Shown here: piece after piece, positions 12,877 to 23,055 of the stretch | How the letters are laid out: every line of letters starts with the position of its first letter | Numbering within the stretch: position 1 is the stretch's first letter | NCBI GenBank assembly: GCA_003342815.1 | Contig: PTEX01000295.1 | Location: 479,890 to 543,889 of the forward strand | Length of the DNA stretch: 64,000 bases | Direction: 5' to 3' | Source: Eudromia elegans | Lineage: Eukaryota > Chordata > Aves > Tinamiformes > Tinamidae | Translations under genes and position numbers: made by a program | Notes under the pieces: generated by a model | What the model was told of the DNA's origin: nothing | What the model saw: the letters and a program-made list of their open reading frames with translations, nothing else | Databases searched by the model: none

Positions 12877-14383
12877 TGTATGAACAGCAGCAGGACTGAG
12901 CGTCTCCTAGAGGGTCCTGCAGTCATGCCGTGTTTACGGACAGGCCACCCTTGCATATAGTCCCTCCTGCAGGGAAATGGCTTGATGCTATAAAACCCAT
13001 GCCCACTGCTAGAGTTAAAACCATTAAAGAGACATCTCAAGGGATCCGCCAGCAGCTCTTCGTCCAGCCCTCTGCAAGGGCAGAGTGTCGGGTGCATCAA
13101 CCTATCGATAGCAATAGTGCAATATGTTGATGGGAATTTCAGCCTCCTTTGGGGCAATACTCCTATTTTTTTTTTTTTCCTTAAATGCATGCCTATTTTT
13201 GCTCCTCTGCTTCCTTTCCATTGCTGTCTTTCTGTGGGCCATTCAACAAGTTACTTGGTGTGTTTGCAGCCACCTGAACGGGGAGAGCAGGTCGGTAGAG
13301 GGCAGCAATAGACCTTCTGTTTGGTCTTTCCCACTCTCAAAAGAAATGAGAAATAACTGGGATGGGGGGAAAAGAGGAATGTGGGGAATGCTGTTCCTGC
13401 CAGAGCTGCAGGCCATGTAAGGGAATATAGCAGGGCCAAGCGCCGGCTGCATGGGGAGGGACCCGCGGCGCCAGAGCAGCGTCTCGCCAGCATTGAGAGC
13501 CCAAAGCAGCCCGGTTTTACCGATCCTCACGGTTCTCAAGCGCAAACAAAAGAGAAACAAATAAGAAAAGAACTATTTTAAATGGGTGTGTTTGTACCTG
13601 TGAAGGAGCAGTGGTTTTCCAGAGCTGGTTCTGGCCTAGTGCTGTGGTCGACGAAGCAAAATGGGGAAATACACTGTATTTCTGCACACTGCCTTGTGTG
13701 CATCCTAGGCTTGGATGCTACATACCAGGATCTGCCTTTTCTCTTCCAGGTGGTTTATTTACTCCATGCTCAATGCTTTCAGAGTGAGCCTGTATAGCAA
13801 GCTTGGGGCTTGTAGGTTATGTCTAGAAGATCACATTGTTGTTAAGGCTTCCCCTGACGTCCGATCTTGTGGAGAAGCTGCAAATCAAAGGCAAACGGCG
13901 CTTTCCAGAGTGAGGAGAAGCAGCCCCAAAGCAGTCATTGCCTTTGTAGGTTGATCATCTGTTGAGGACTTGGTCTATCTGGCTTTGAAGAAGGTCCTGG
14001 GGATTGAAGGGAATTTGGTGCTGGTCTCCACCAGCATCCAAGAGCAGGAGGTGGCAGGAAAGCAGTGCAGGGCAGTCCTTCCCGGCCTGGTTTGATTGCG
14101 GGCTGCAGAGAGGGATCTGCATGGGAGCGAAAACAGCCGGAGCTGCAAGGGGGACCACAGGCCTGATTCTGCACATTGCCCATGGCAAGAGCTCGAGCCT
14201 GGGGCTTTGGGCAGGGACAAAACAGCAGAATATGCCGTGAACATCCCCTCTCGCCCTGAGAATGGACCCGGGCTGAGCTGTACCAAACAGAAGTGAAAAA
14301 TTGCTGGACAGATCAGCGGAGCCCTGTGAAGACTTGCGCAGCCCAACAGGGTGCCGCTTCCCTGCAGACGGCTGGATCCAGCT

Positions 14384-14450
14384 GGGATGGGATGGGGCGG
14401 GCCGGGACAGGACGGACGGGACGGGACGGGATGGGATGGGATAGGAGGAG
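14384..14450 (+). repeat. G-rich pentamer minisatellite (GGGAT/GGGAC)
   Basis: Repeats of GGGAT and GGGAC with a GGGGC/GGGCC variant in the middle. Runs of three or four G are separated by one- or two-base loops, so several adjacent quartets could form a G-quadruplex on the + strand. Confidence 0.85.
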
Positions 14451-16887
14451 TTGCTGGCGCCTTGAGGCTGGGTCATCTGCGGTGCTCAGCTCAGAGAGCA
14501 AAGGCTTCAGCATCACTAGAGTCGTGGCCATAAAGGTCAGATGAAATACAGGTTTGAAATGGTTGTTTGGCATACACGTTACACGTAGCTGAGAAGCCCA
14601 AATGGTTCTTTTTAGTGAGCATGGGAATGAATCTGACCATGCTGGAGGCCCTCATGTAATGTCCTCGTCCGCAGGATGTTCATCACCAAACGATGCCCAC
14701 ACCCTGGCCGTGTTCCTAGGGACGGCGTGATGCGCGCTCGTTGCTAATCCAGGTCCAAACCGAAACGAGCTGCCTTGGTGGCCTGACAAACTGATCCCGT
14801 GGACAGCTGCCCCGGAGGTCGCACTCCACATCCTGGCACCGGGATGGACTTCTCCTGGCTCGGGATGAGAGGCGGAGGAGAGCGGCCCTCCTGAGCACCG
14901 CGGCGTGTGCCAGAGTGCGGCTGCTTCTCAATCCCTGCCTGCGCTTTCCAGCCGGGTCTGCAGCTTTTCACACCAGCTTCTTCCCCATCATCCCCTTAAA
15001 GGACCGGAGGAGTCCGGGAAAGCTGCCCCTTGATCTGATTTCGGCACGTGCCTGTGAGGAGGCCAAGGCACCGCAGCGGCCACGTGGTCTGCCCAACTCG
15101 GCACCATCACCCTGTTGCGATGTCTCCTTGTCCTGCCTCCCAGGACACGAGCATTCGTTTTTGTGTTGTTATGAATGCCTCTAATGTGATATAAAACGCT
15201 AAGCACATTACCCACTGCAGTGCAGCGTGCTCATGTTTTCCCTCCTTGCCTCCGCAGTGAGCAGCTCTGGGGTATTTTTGGTCAGTTAATAGGTTTTGGG
15301 GGGTCTCTTCCTCACACCCCGTGTCTACACAGAGCGATCCTTGTGTGAGGAAGGTTTCCTAAGGGAGGCTGCAGCGGGGGTGTGTTTTCCTCAAGGGCTG
15401 CTCCTCAGTGTTTCTTAGTGATGATGGAGGGGGAAAATGAGCCTACACTCTGAAGGAAAGCCTTGAAATGACCCGTCTGAGGTGCTTGGAGGCTGTCCCA
15501 GCTGGCTTCAGCACGGGGACGTTTTCCTGTCAGCCCCAAGCCGGGCACCTGGGTTCCCATCAGTGCATGACCGTTTGCCTCATTTCATATATATTTAGTG
15601 GAGAAAGAGCTTTCCAAGCCTGCTTGGAGCTTGGCAAGCTACAAGAAGCTGCCTTGACAAACCAGGAGCCGGCTGCGTTGGGCCGCCTCTGTCCCTGCAT
15701 TCCAGCCATTCCTGCAGGCAAAGCGTTTCCGTCTCGTTCACGCGCTGGAGAAGATGGAAGCAGCTGCTCTGAAAACCTGGGGGTTGTTTTCTTTCTCTGC
15801 TGGGAAACTGCAGCGGGAAAGCAGAGAGCAAAAGAAGAATGGGGTGACCCGGCCCGGAAGACGGTCTCTTCAGAAGGGTGGCGACAAACGGCCCCAAAAC
15901 GGGCACCCGGCTGCAGCCCTTGCAGGACTTGGCTCACGCCTTGTCGAGACCTTCGCGGGCTGCGTCCCGGCTCCGGGACATCTGCTGCTGCTCGCCATGG
16001 CCCTGGAGCCAAAGTCTGCTCTTGGGAGAGCCTGCTTCCCACCTGCCCATACGGGTCTTTCCTTCAGCTATCACGGACTGAGCGCCTGCCTGGGATTTCC
16101 TTGCCCTTGCAGGGATGCACGTAGGCGGGTTGCGCTAACCAAGGGGGGAAATCCTTGCAAAGGAGCAGCCGATGCCCCGTAACACAAGTCAGCGCCTCCG
16201 TGGAACAGCGTTTCTGACGGGTTCTTCCTTCCCTGGATCCTTTCTGATGTGTGTGCCCCAGTCCCGGGCCCCAATGGAAACCAAATAACGTGGTTTTTAC
16301 AGGTTGTTTTTAAGAAATTGCGTTCAGTGCTTCCCGGGTGACTTTGCTTAACCACATCAGGGTCCTGCTTGTGTGGAGGTTTACGCCACTTGGGCTTTTA
16401 GTATTACTTCTACAGGGGGAAAACCCCCCAAAGCTGCAAGTTTAAGTATGTTTGCTGGATACTCTTAAAGGAGCTTTGTTTACCACTGCTTTCTGGTTTG
16501 CAGGCAGCAGGAGGACATCTGTTTGATGCCACGCTCCTTTCAAATGGAGATGTCCAGCAGACACACATATGTACGCCTGGTTTTATGAGGATCCCGCGCA
16601 GGTCGAGGCGCGGGACTTCGCGCTCCTCCAGCAGGTGATGACAGGAGGAAGGCAGATGAGGAGCGCGGAGCGCGGCCCTAAGGCCGCTCCCGCCCGCGCC
16701 GCCGCCCCCGGCCCCGGCCCCGGCCCCCGCCGCGGGCTCTGGAGCCGCCGCCGCCCCCCGGACGCGGCTCCCTCCCCGCGGGCAGCGGCCGGGGCGGCAC
16801 CGTCGCGCCCCGGGTTCGCGTCCCGCGCGCGCCGCTCTACAGGGACGGGGGGGCGCTGAGGGGAGGGGGCGGCAGGCGCGAGGCGCG

Positions 16888-16917
16888 GCCGCCGCCGCCG
16901 CCTCCTCCTCCTCCTCC
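16888..16917 (+). repeat. (GCC)5(TCC)5 trinucleotide run in the presumed 5' UTR or core promoter
   Basis: GCC repeated then TCC repeated directly, about 180-210 bp upstream of the beta ATG. It is a length-variable kind of sequence and GC-rich enough to form structure in an RNA leader. Confidence 0.85.
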
Positions 16918-16938
16918 CGCTCGCGCTCCGTGTGCGCG

Positions 16939-17016
16939 ATGTGCGCGCGGGTGTGCATGCATGTGCGGCGGGCGCCGGCCCCGCGCAGCCTGACGCAGGA
17001 GCCGCGGCGCCCCTGA
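16939..17016 (+). other. Upstream ORF in the presumed PRKG1 beta 5' UTR, in frame with the main start
   Basis: ATG at 16939 opens 25 codons, with a second in-frame ATG at 16957, and stops at TGA 17014-17016. The start is 159 bases before the main ATG, so it shares its frame but is closed before reaching it. If the mRNA leader extends this far it would be expected to lower translation of the kinase. Whether the leader includes it depends on the unknown transcription start. Confidence 0.4.
16961..16993 (+). other. Second short upstream ORF in the presumed PRKG1 beta 5' UTR
   Basis: ATG at 16961, ten codons ending with TGA at 16991, in a different frame from the kinase. It overlaps the longer uORF starting at 16939. 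Functional only if the transcript starts upstream of it. Confidence 0.35.
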
Positions 17017-17097
17017 CCGCGCGCCTCGGCCAGGGCAGCGCGCGGAGGCACCGCGAGCAGGGAGGGAAAGTTGCCCGCGCCGGCGGCCGCGGGGAGC

Positions 17098-17435
17098 ATG
17101 GGCACTTTGCGGGATCTCCAGTACGCGCTGCAGGAGAAGATCGAGGAGCTGCGGCAGCGCGATGCGCTCATCGACGAGCTGGAGCTGGAGCTGGACCAGA
17201 AGGACGAGCTGATCCAGCGGCTGCAGAACGAGCTGGACAAGTACCGCTCCGTGATCCGGCCGGCCACGCAGCAGGCGCAGCAGCAGCAGCAGCAGGCGCA
17301 GCAGCAGCGGCAGCAGCAGCAGGCGCAGCAGGGCGAGCAGCGCACCAAGCGGCAGGCCATCTCCGCCGAGCCCACCGCCTTCGACATCCAGGACCTGAGC
17401 CACGTCACGCTGCCCTGCTACCCCAAGAGCCCGCA
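17098..17435 (+). CDS. PRKG1: PRKG1 beta-isoform first coding exon (leucine zipper and autoinhibitory region)
   Basis: This exon encodes the N-terminus of cGMP-dependent protein kinase 1 beta, a cytosolic Ser/Thr kinase of the NO/cGMP pathway (smooth-muscle relaxation, platelets, neurons). It gives 112 codons plus two bases of Gln113. Residues 1-50 form a leucine zipper with L4, L11, L18, I25, L32, I39 and L46 spaced every seven; in the family this mediates homodimerisation and, for beta, binding of IRAG and TFII-I. Residues 58-78 are an unusual Gln-rich run. The pseudosubstrate KRQAISAEP lies at residues 84-92, with Ser89 matching human Ser80. The ATG at 17098 is chosen because the protein then begins MGTLRDLQ like human beta, and its context is good (A at -3, G at +4). 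The reading frame also runs upstream without a stop to a TTG at 17071, but there is no earlier in-frame ATG that reaches it. The exon ends at a GTAAGC donor in phase 2, with A rather than the usual G as its last base. Human beta exon 1, from memory, gives 104 residues; this one gives 113. Confidence 0.97.
17269..17331 (+). repeat. PRKG1: Interrupted CAG repeat inside the PRKG1 beta coding exon
   Basis: Twenty-one codons (residues 58-78), of which 17 are CAG (Gln), three GCG (Ala60, Ala67, Ala76) and one CGG (Arg71). The longest uninterrupted run is six CAG codons. It sits between the leucine zipper and the pseudosubstrate. The use of a single Gln codon points to repeat slippage as the origin. 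Confidence 0.97.
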
Positions 17436-17654
17436 GTAAGCACGCACGGCGCCGGCCCAACTTTGACAGGGGAAGAAGTTGCGGATCGGGCCGCGGGGCG
17501 TCCCCTCCGCCCGGGCGCCGCAGGGGCCCCGCGGGCGGCCCGGGCCGCCGCCACAACCATGGCGGGGCCCCGCCGTCGCCTAGCAACGCCCCGGGGGGGG
17601 CGGGAGGAGGAGGCGGCCCCTGCAGCCCCCCCCGCCGCTCCGCAGATATTTTGC

Positions 17655-17664
17655 CCTTTTAAGG
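17655..17664 (+). promoter_or_regulatory. Perfect CArG-type box in proximal intron 1
   Basis: CCTTTTAAGG fits CC(A/T)6GG, the SRF-binding consensus, and lies about 220 bp after the beta exon donor inside the CpG island. SRF/myocardin sites are typical of smooth-muscle genes and PRKG1 is highly expressed in smooth muscle. Occupancy here is inference only. Confidence 0.45.
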
Positions 17665-17683
17665 CGAATCGCGCCGAGTTTTT

Positions 17684-17693
17684 CCCCTTTTCT

Positions 17694-17725
<32 letters not shown>

Positions 17726-17726
17726 T
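17684..17726 (+). repeat. CT-interrupted poly(T) tract
   Basis: TTTTC units degrade into a T run of 18, at the edge of the CpG island in intron 1, 20 bp after the CArG-type box. Confidence 0.85.
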
Positions 17727-18128
17727 AAACATCCGCGGGTTAAAGTAGCGGAAAGTAGCGGGCGCCCCTCACCCGCTCTCTCCCGCCGCCATTTGGCGGC
17801 GCTGGGGCCGGGCGCAGGTGCGTGGCGGGGAGAGGGGGAAGAAAGCGGCGCCGGGACCCCCGGAGCCCCCGGGCGGCGCTGGGGTCCCGCCTCGGCGGCC
17901 TCGGCGCGCGGAGACGGCGGGCCTCGTGCGCGCAGGGCGGGCGTACCGCCCTCTGCCCCTCAGCGGCGGGGTTACGGCGCCCGGCTTGACTGAGATACCC
18001 GCGTAGCGGCTCTTACAAACTGAAAAGTTAAAAAAAAAAGAAGAAAAAGTTTCAAAATGCCTTTATAAGCCGCGAAAGCCGTTGCCTTGCCACCCAGGTG
18101 TGTGTTGGTGCGAGCGGGCCCTGAATAC

Positions 18129-18139
18129 AAAATGGCGGC
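18129..18139 (+). promoter_or_regulatory. YY1 consensus-like motif
   Basis: AAAATGGCGGC matches the long YY1 motif seen close to the starts of many CpG-island genes. Two weaker relatives lie nearby: an ATGGCGGG at 17559 and the reverse-orientation GCCGCCAT at 17785-17792, which is also part of a 5-bp-arm hairpin CCGCC/GGCGG at 17786-17799. Confidence 0.4.
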
Positions 18140-18198
18140 ACCTGGGACTCTGCCCTGAGGTGGTGTGAGGAGGCCTCAAAGTGGAGGGAAAAGTGACC

Positions 18199-18249
<51 letters not shown>

Positions 18250-18252
18250 TTT
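18199..18252 (+). repeat. (TTTA)n tetranucleotide microsatellite
   Basis: 54 bp of uninterrupted TTTA, about 13.5 units, just beyond the CpG island in intron 1. Its purity suggests it is length-polymorphic. Confidence 0.97.
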
Positions 18253-20790
18253 GCCTTTAACGGGTAGGTAGAGGTGTTGGTTTTGCTTGGACTTGTGGAA
18301 GTGCTGTGCTGGGGGGTGAGTGTTCCCAAATTACTTACTTTGGGAGCTGATGCCCTTTGCCTGCTCTGTAAGAAGGAAAAGAAAAGCTGAAAAAAGTGAC
18401 ACTGGTGTGTTTTATTTTGTGTGTTTCTGTGTTAAAAGGCCACCCTGATTGCTCTGGGCCAGAAGCACCTGGTTGGCCTCAGCTGCTGTGAGTGCCTAAA
18501 TTGTGCGTTTGCTTCTATATATTTCCACGCAAGACCCGAGTGTGAATCGGAGTGCCTGAAAGCAAGCCCTTGTCTTGATGACATTAACGATGGCGTGGGA
18601 TCTCAGGGTGTTCTGGTGCTGCAGGTAGCCATTTACTCAGGGGAGAACTGAGGGAAATGCGTGGGATTTTGGTTAAAACAAGTTTCAGGGCGTGTGGTCC
18701 TGCTCTGCTGCTGCAGGCCGGGGCCGCTGTGCGTTTCACTGTGGAGTTGTCTTGCTCCCGTGAGAACGGCCTTTGGGCCCCCACAGGTTCTATACCCAAA
18801 GCGTACAGAGGGTAACGTCTGGCCGCCCGCGCGCACGCTGTGTTTCCTTCTTCTGAACCAAGTTTGGTGAGAAAATCCAGATGTTGGCGTTTTTATCAGT
18901 CTTTGTACGCTAGTGGCTTGGGGGAGGGTGCCTGAATACGCAAAACCGGCATATTTCCGAGTTCAGAGTAGTACTGATACAAGTTTAAATATGATGCAAT
19001 GGGGCACGGGGCGGGGGGGTTGATCTATAGGGCCCGGTCCTGTCCTCGGCGATGTATAGTCTGGCCGTGACTCAAGTGAGATAAGGAGTGTGCCGCCTCG
19101 TTGTTCTTAGAAGATGTTGAGTTAGAGGAGAACCAGCGTGTTTGCATGAATTAGCAGACTTGTGCGAAATGCTTTGAGTGTGAAATTGGGAAATCCGCCC
19201 AAAACCCATGAATTCGTTTTTGGGGAGAGAGGGGGAAGGGAAAGCACTCTGCGAGTCACATTTAAGAGCTCTTTATTTATTTATTTAAACATATTTGATT
19301 GCGTAGCCTCAGGGAATATGCAACATGCATACAAGGGATTTAACTAAATCCCTTCAACAGATAAATTGCTGCTTTGGGGGCAAATGAGCCAGCCCATCTT
19401 TATGGACTGTAGCAGCATGTTTTTATGTGATCATAGTAGTTAAAAGAAAAAAAAAAAGTAGAAATATTTGGGAAGGCATTTAGTATTTTGCGTATTTGTC
19501 TAAATATCGTCAGATTGCTTTGTATTTGTGTTACATTACCTAGGAAAAGAGAGAAACCTTAAGGAAAAGTAGTGTGTGGGTATCTATCTATCTATGTGCA
19601 TGTCTGCGTAGAGGTATGTGTGTTTTTGCTATGTATGTAAAAACATATGTATAAATAACTCTGTGTGGTATGTCCAGCAGGCAGTTACAAGCACTTAACC
19701 ATTGCCTTGAGACTAACTAGCTGCTGCACTCGGCATCCGTGATGCTTAAGGCACTGGAAAGTGGCCTGTGTGGGGTTGCTCCTTGCAGGGTCCAGCCCCC
19801 TCGCCCTTTGATAAGGGCCCATGGGGAGGAATAGCCCTGCTTGGTGATTAGGTGGAAGGAGGACAGAGTTTTTCCCATGTAGGTGACGGGCAGAAGATGC
19901 TTCCTTCAAGGAGAAGGGTCAGAAATAGTTAGTTGGACAAGAGTGTTAAAGCAGTGTCTTTGCTGGGTGACTTGGACCTTTACTTGAGTAGTGACGGAGA
20001 GATGAAGCTGCAGCCTCAGTTACTTTTACTTGACTTTCTGTCCCTGCCCTGAATTTCTGCTGCTTCCAAATAGCAGTTTTGTCAGTGTAGCATAATTCAG
20101 TGCATTGTTAAAACAAATTTTCCCTGAAACTTTGCTGCTGCTTATAACCAAAACAGAAGTAAAAGTGTTCCAGAAGCCTAACAAACAGGTGCTTAACAAG
20201 TTACTTTCTAAATATATATATATATATAAATCATAATACGTATCTATAAATTCACTTTCTAAAGAATTAACCGGTCTTCTCCAGTGTGTGTTACCCGGTG
20301 AATGATCCTGGTGGGGAGTTTTTAAGCGCAGCAGCAAACAACGAAGTCCGAGGCATTTTGGCAAGAGCTGCGTGCAAACAGGAGAAGAAAAATAACGAGC
20401 GCAGTGGAGCCTACAAGCCCTTCCTGAGGAGGAGCTCGTCTCCTCTGTGTGAGCGTCTGCAGGAGGTGGCCCTATCGCTGGAAGAGGGGTGGTTGTGAGA
20501 GAGGAAGTTGCTGGGACGTGGCTGCCACCGTGCTCGGCGCCTGGCACGGGGCTCGCGCCCTTGGGAAGCGCCAGGCCCAGCCAGGTTCCACAAGGCGGCC
20601 GGCGCCGGGTTTGCATCTTTGCAACCTCGGTGCAGTCCCTGGTTTCCTAGGAAACCGGGGCCTGAGCGTGGGTAACCCAATGTGGCGCCGTGGTTGCTGA
20701 ATGTCTCCGCATAAAACGGACCCCCCAGCTCGGGAAGAGCTGGGATTGCGCTGGCAGTGCTGGGCACTTGTCTGCCCTGAGCATTCCTGG

Positions 20791-20805
20791 AAAAAAAAAA
20801 AAAAA
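20791..20805 (+). repeat. Poly(A) run of 15
   Basis: Fifteen A in intron 1; no flanking retrogene or element recognised. Confidence 0.85.
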
Positions 20806-23038
20806 CCTTGCGCTGCAACTCCCTCTTTCATTTCCTGTTTTTCCACTTTGTAACTGCTTCTGTCTTCAGCCTCAAGTTCTTGACTCAAGCATATTTGTCG
20901 GAGCTGTTTGGGGAAGCCTCAGGCCAGCTCTCTGTGACCTAGGCTCGAAGTAGATGGGGCAAAAATACCCTGCCAGGCCTGTCTTGTTCAGTTATTTAAT
21001 ATTGTGACGAGGGGTAATTCAACAAATGGAAGAAACCACACTGTGGCTGTCTGAGGAGCCTGGAAACGAAGTGACGGTCCTGGAAATACCCACATGTTTT
21101 CTGTTAGACACTATTGTAGTGTTGGAGGCAAACAAGTAATGACAACTGTGTATATGCATGTCTATATTTATCTGTGCTTCCATGAGTATTACATGAGCAT
21201 AAATATGCTTCATGACTGACTCTTAGGAGAAGACAAAGTGACTTAATTTTGGTAGCATATAGAGGATATTTTTCCAAATTCAGTTGGATTCGGGAAATGT
21301 AAAGATGCTCTTGGCGCTGGCTGTTTCGGCAGTCGTGGTAACCCAGGCTCGGTAGCAAATGCATAAATAAATGTCAGCACGCGGCAAGCTGGAGACTTTC
21401 GTCGCTTCCCTAACCCCCTGCTGTCCCTGCTCCCGGAGCCTGTTGCTGCTTAAGCTGCCTAATGGGAGCTTGTTGCCAAAATATCCACTGAGCCTGGGAC
21501 GTTAGTCAGTGTTTTCGTACTGCACAGGCTGAGCACAGAAAATAACTTGGGACCTGCTCTGAGCAGAGGAGGTCGGTTGCTGGATGGCTGGGATGGCAGG
21601 TCGTCAAGGCAATAGCCAGGTACTTAACAGAGCTGCCCTTAAACAAAGGCCATGCAGATAACGCCATTAAGCAAGCCGACTTTGCTTGAAAACTACTCAT
21701 GCTGGCTCCTAGTTAAGCTGGCGATCTTCTTCCCTTTCCCAAAGCTCTTTCTTGCGGGGCACTCCCCCGTAGGGTCTGCACTGTTTATCTCCCTAGGAAA
21801 GGCCCCTTTGTTCCCGCTCTGTATGTCGAAGAGGAGTTTCCAGCGGCTATAGCAGACCAAAATCCTCGCGGTATCTTCCCCAAGAGTTGCACGTCACTGC
21901 TTACCATCCCTTATCCCAGAGGCAGTTGTGCTTAGGACCAAAGCAAGAGTCACACCGCGCCATGAAGCAGAGTGCCATAAAACACCCTGCAAGGGCTCCA
22001 TTAGAAATGTGGGTTGTCTATTTAAGCCAGTAGTTTCAGCTGAGTGCTCAACTTACCAGGTATTTCATAGCTACTTGGGTGACTTTTTCCCCCTTAGGCA
22101 TCCTTGGGTATTTTTTAACCCCCCCTATTGACAACAGGGGACTTGCACGAGGGGGAGAACCCATCTCCTGCTCATCAGGAGCTCGATTGCTTCTTATTTT
22201 TCCGAGTAGTGCCTAGATTGTATTATTTTTAAGTTACTTTTTGAGAAACTTAGCACTGAAGGAATGATGCCGTAGGAAAAGTGTGTCCCATGCTTTTCCC
22301 AAGTGGATCTTGCCGATTAAACTTAAGAACTGGGATACTGGTGCCCCCAAAAGCTGTAACTTGGTGTTAGGCTCTGCAGCTCCTTCGGAGTCGTCCCAAG
22401 ATCTCCCCTTGGCTGCTTGATATGAAGTGTGGGATGTGGGAGGGCTTATCCTGCTCCCAGCTGCTGGAATCTGCAGGAACGCTGCTCAGACATCCCCGTC
22501 GAATGCCCCAAAATCATTTTCTCAGGATGTTTCTGCAGACCTGTGTGCACTTTCCTCCAGTGCATATATTGTGAATAAAAGCCAGCTACCTGAGCAAATT
22601 AGTTTGAAAGCACTGGCAAAATAAGCGTAGAATACCCATATTTTTTTCCCCTTGAGTAAAAAGCTCTGCTTTTGCCTGTGGCATATTTAAGAAAATGTAT
22701 CTGGGATGCAGCTGGGCATTCTGAGGAGTTAAATGTGGCTTGTGCCTCTGCTCATCTCAGGAGGCAGATCAGGTGCCACAGTGACAGACATCCCTCTATC
22801 TAGTGAGTCCTGAAAGCTGGAGCTTCAGTGTAAGCCATTGGGGGGTGGGGGGAAGAAAATCATCCTGGGTATTGGAATCCATGTGCAGTAGTTTTCAGTG
22901 CAAAGAGCAGTAGCTCTTTTCTGTGTGCGCTGCTACAAGTGTCCAGGTACGTGAGCATTCAAAAAAAGCTACCCCCCAAAGTAATGTTTTGGGGAGCTTG
23001 CTTAAATGCTGAAATTTTGTTTGCAACTTGAAAATACT

Positions 23039-23055
23039 GATATATATATATATAT
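23039..23055 (+). repeat. (TA)n short tract
   Basis: Alternating AT, 17 bp, in intron 1. Confidence 0.8.

Larger units (their letters stand above)
12081..16589. other. Noncoding proximal 5' flank of the beta promoter
   Basis: GC content rises toward the promoter, with moderately CpG-containing sequence at 14.7-15.1 and 15.8-16.1 kb that gives many chance frames (up to 218 codons at 15468-16124, with a 160-codon frame opposite). None resembles a known protein. It contains a 14-bp A-rich tandem repeat (12584), an AT dinucleotide tract (12842) and a G-rich minisatellite (14384). Confidence 0.7.
16590..18010 (+). promoter_or_regulatory. PRKG1: CpG island: presumed PRKG1 beta promoter, 5' UTR and proximal intron 1
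   Basis: A dense run of CG dinucleotides begins abruptly near 16590 and fades after about 18010, in contrast to CpG-poor flanks. It covers the beta first exon. Upstream of the ATG there are several GC-box-like sequences (for example around 16860-16875 and 16725-16760). I see no convincing TATA box, as is usual for CpG-island promoters. The start site cannot be placed from sequence alone; the presumed 5' UTR lies somewhere between about 16600 and 17097. The island reaches ~570 bp into intron 1. The role as the beta promoter is an inference from position and composition. Confidence 0.8.

Noticed and set aside
15468..16124. 218-codon plus-strand frame upstream of the promoter
   Set aside because: Overlapped by a 160-codon minus frame and others; residue pattern looks random and GC content explains the length.
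1..17097. Search for the PRKG1 alpha-specific first exon (MSELEEDFAKIL-type start)
   Set aside because: No frame in this region encodes it. In human the alpha exon lies well upstream of beta, so it is presumably outside the window.
16410..17408. Minus-strand open frame of 332 codons across the promoter and beta exon
   Set aside because: It is the antisense of a GC-rich island and a CAG tract, which removes stop codons and gives runs of Cys, Ser and Ala. The second minus frame (16837-17586) is equally long and equally low in complexity.
16932..17993. Plus-strand open frame of 353 codons overlapping the beta exon in another frame
   Set aside because: It is Ala/Gly/Arg/Pro-rich with poly-Ala from the CAG repeat and poly-Phe from a T tract, starts at a non-ATG codon, and runs through the splice donor. 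These are signs of a composition artefact.
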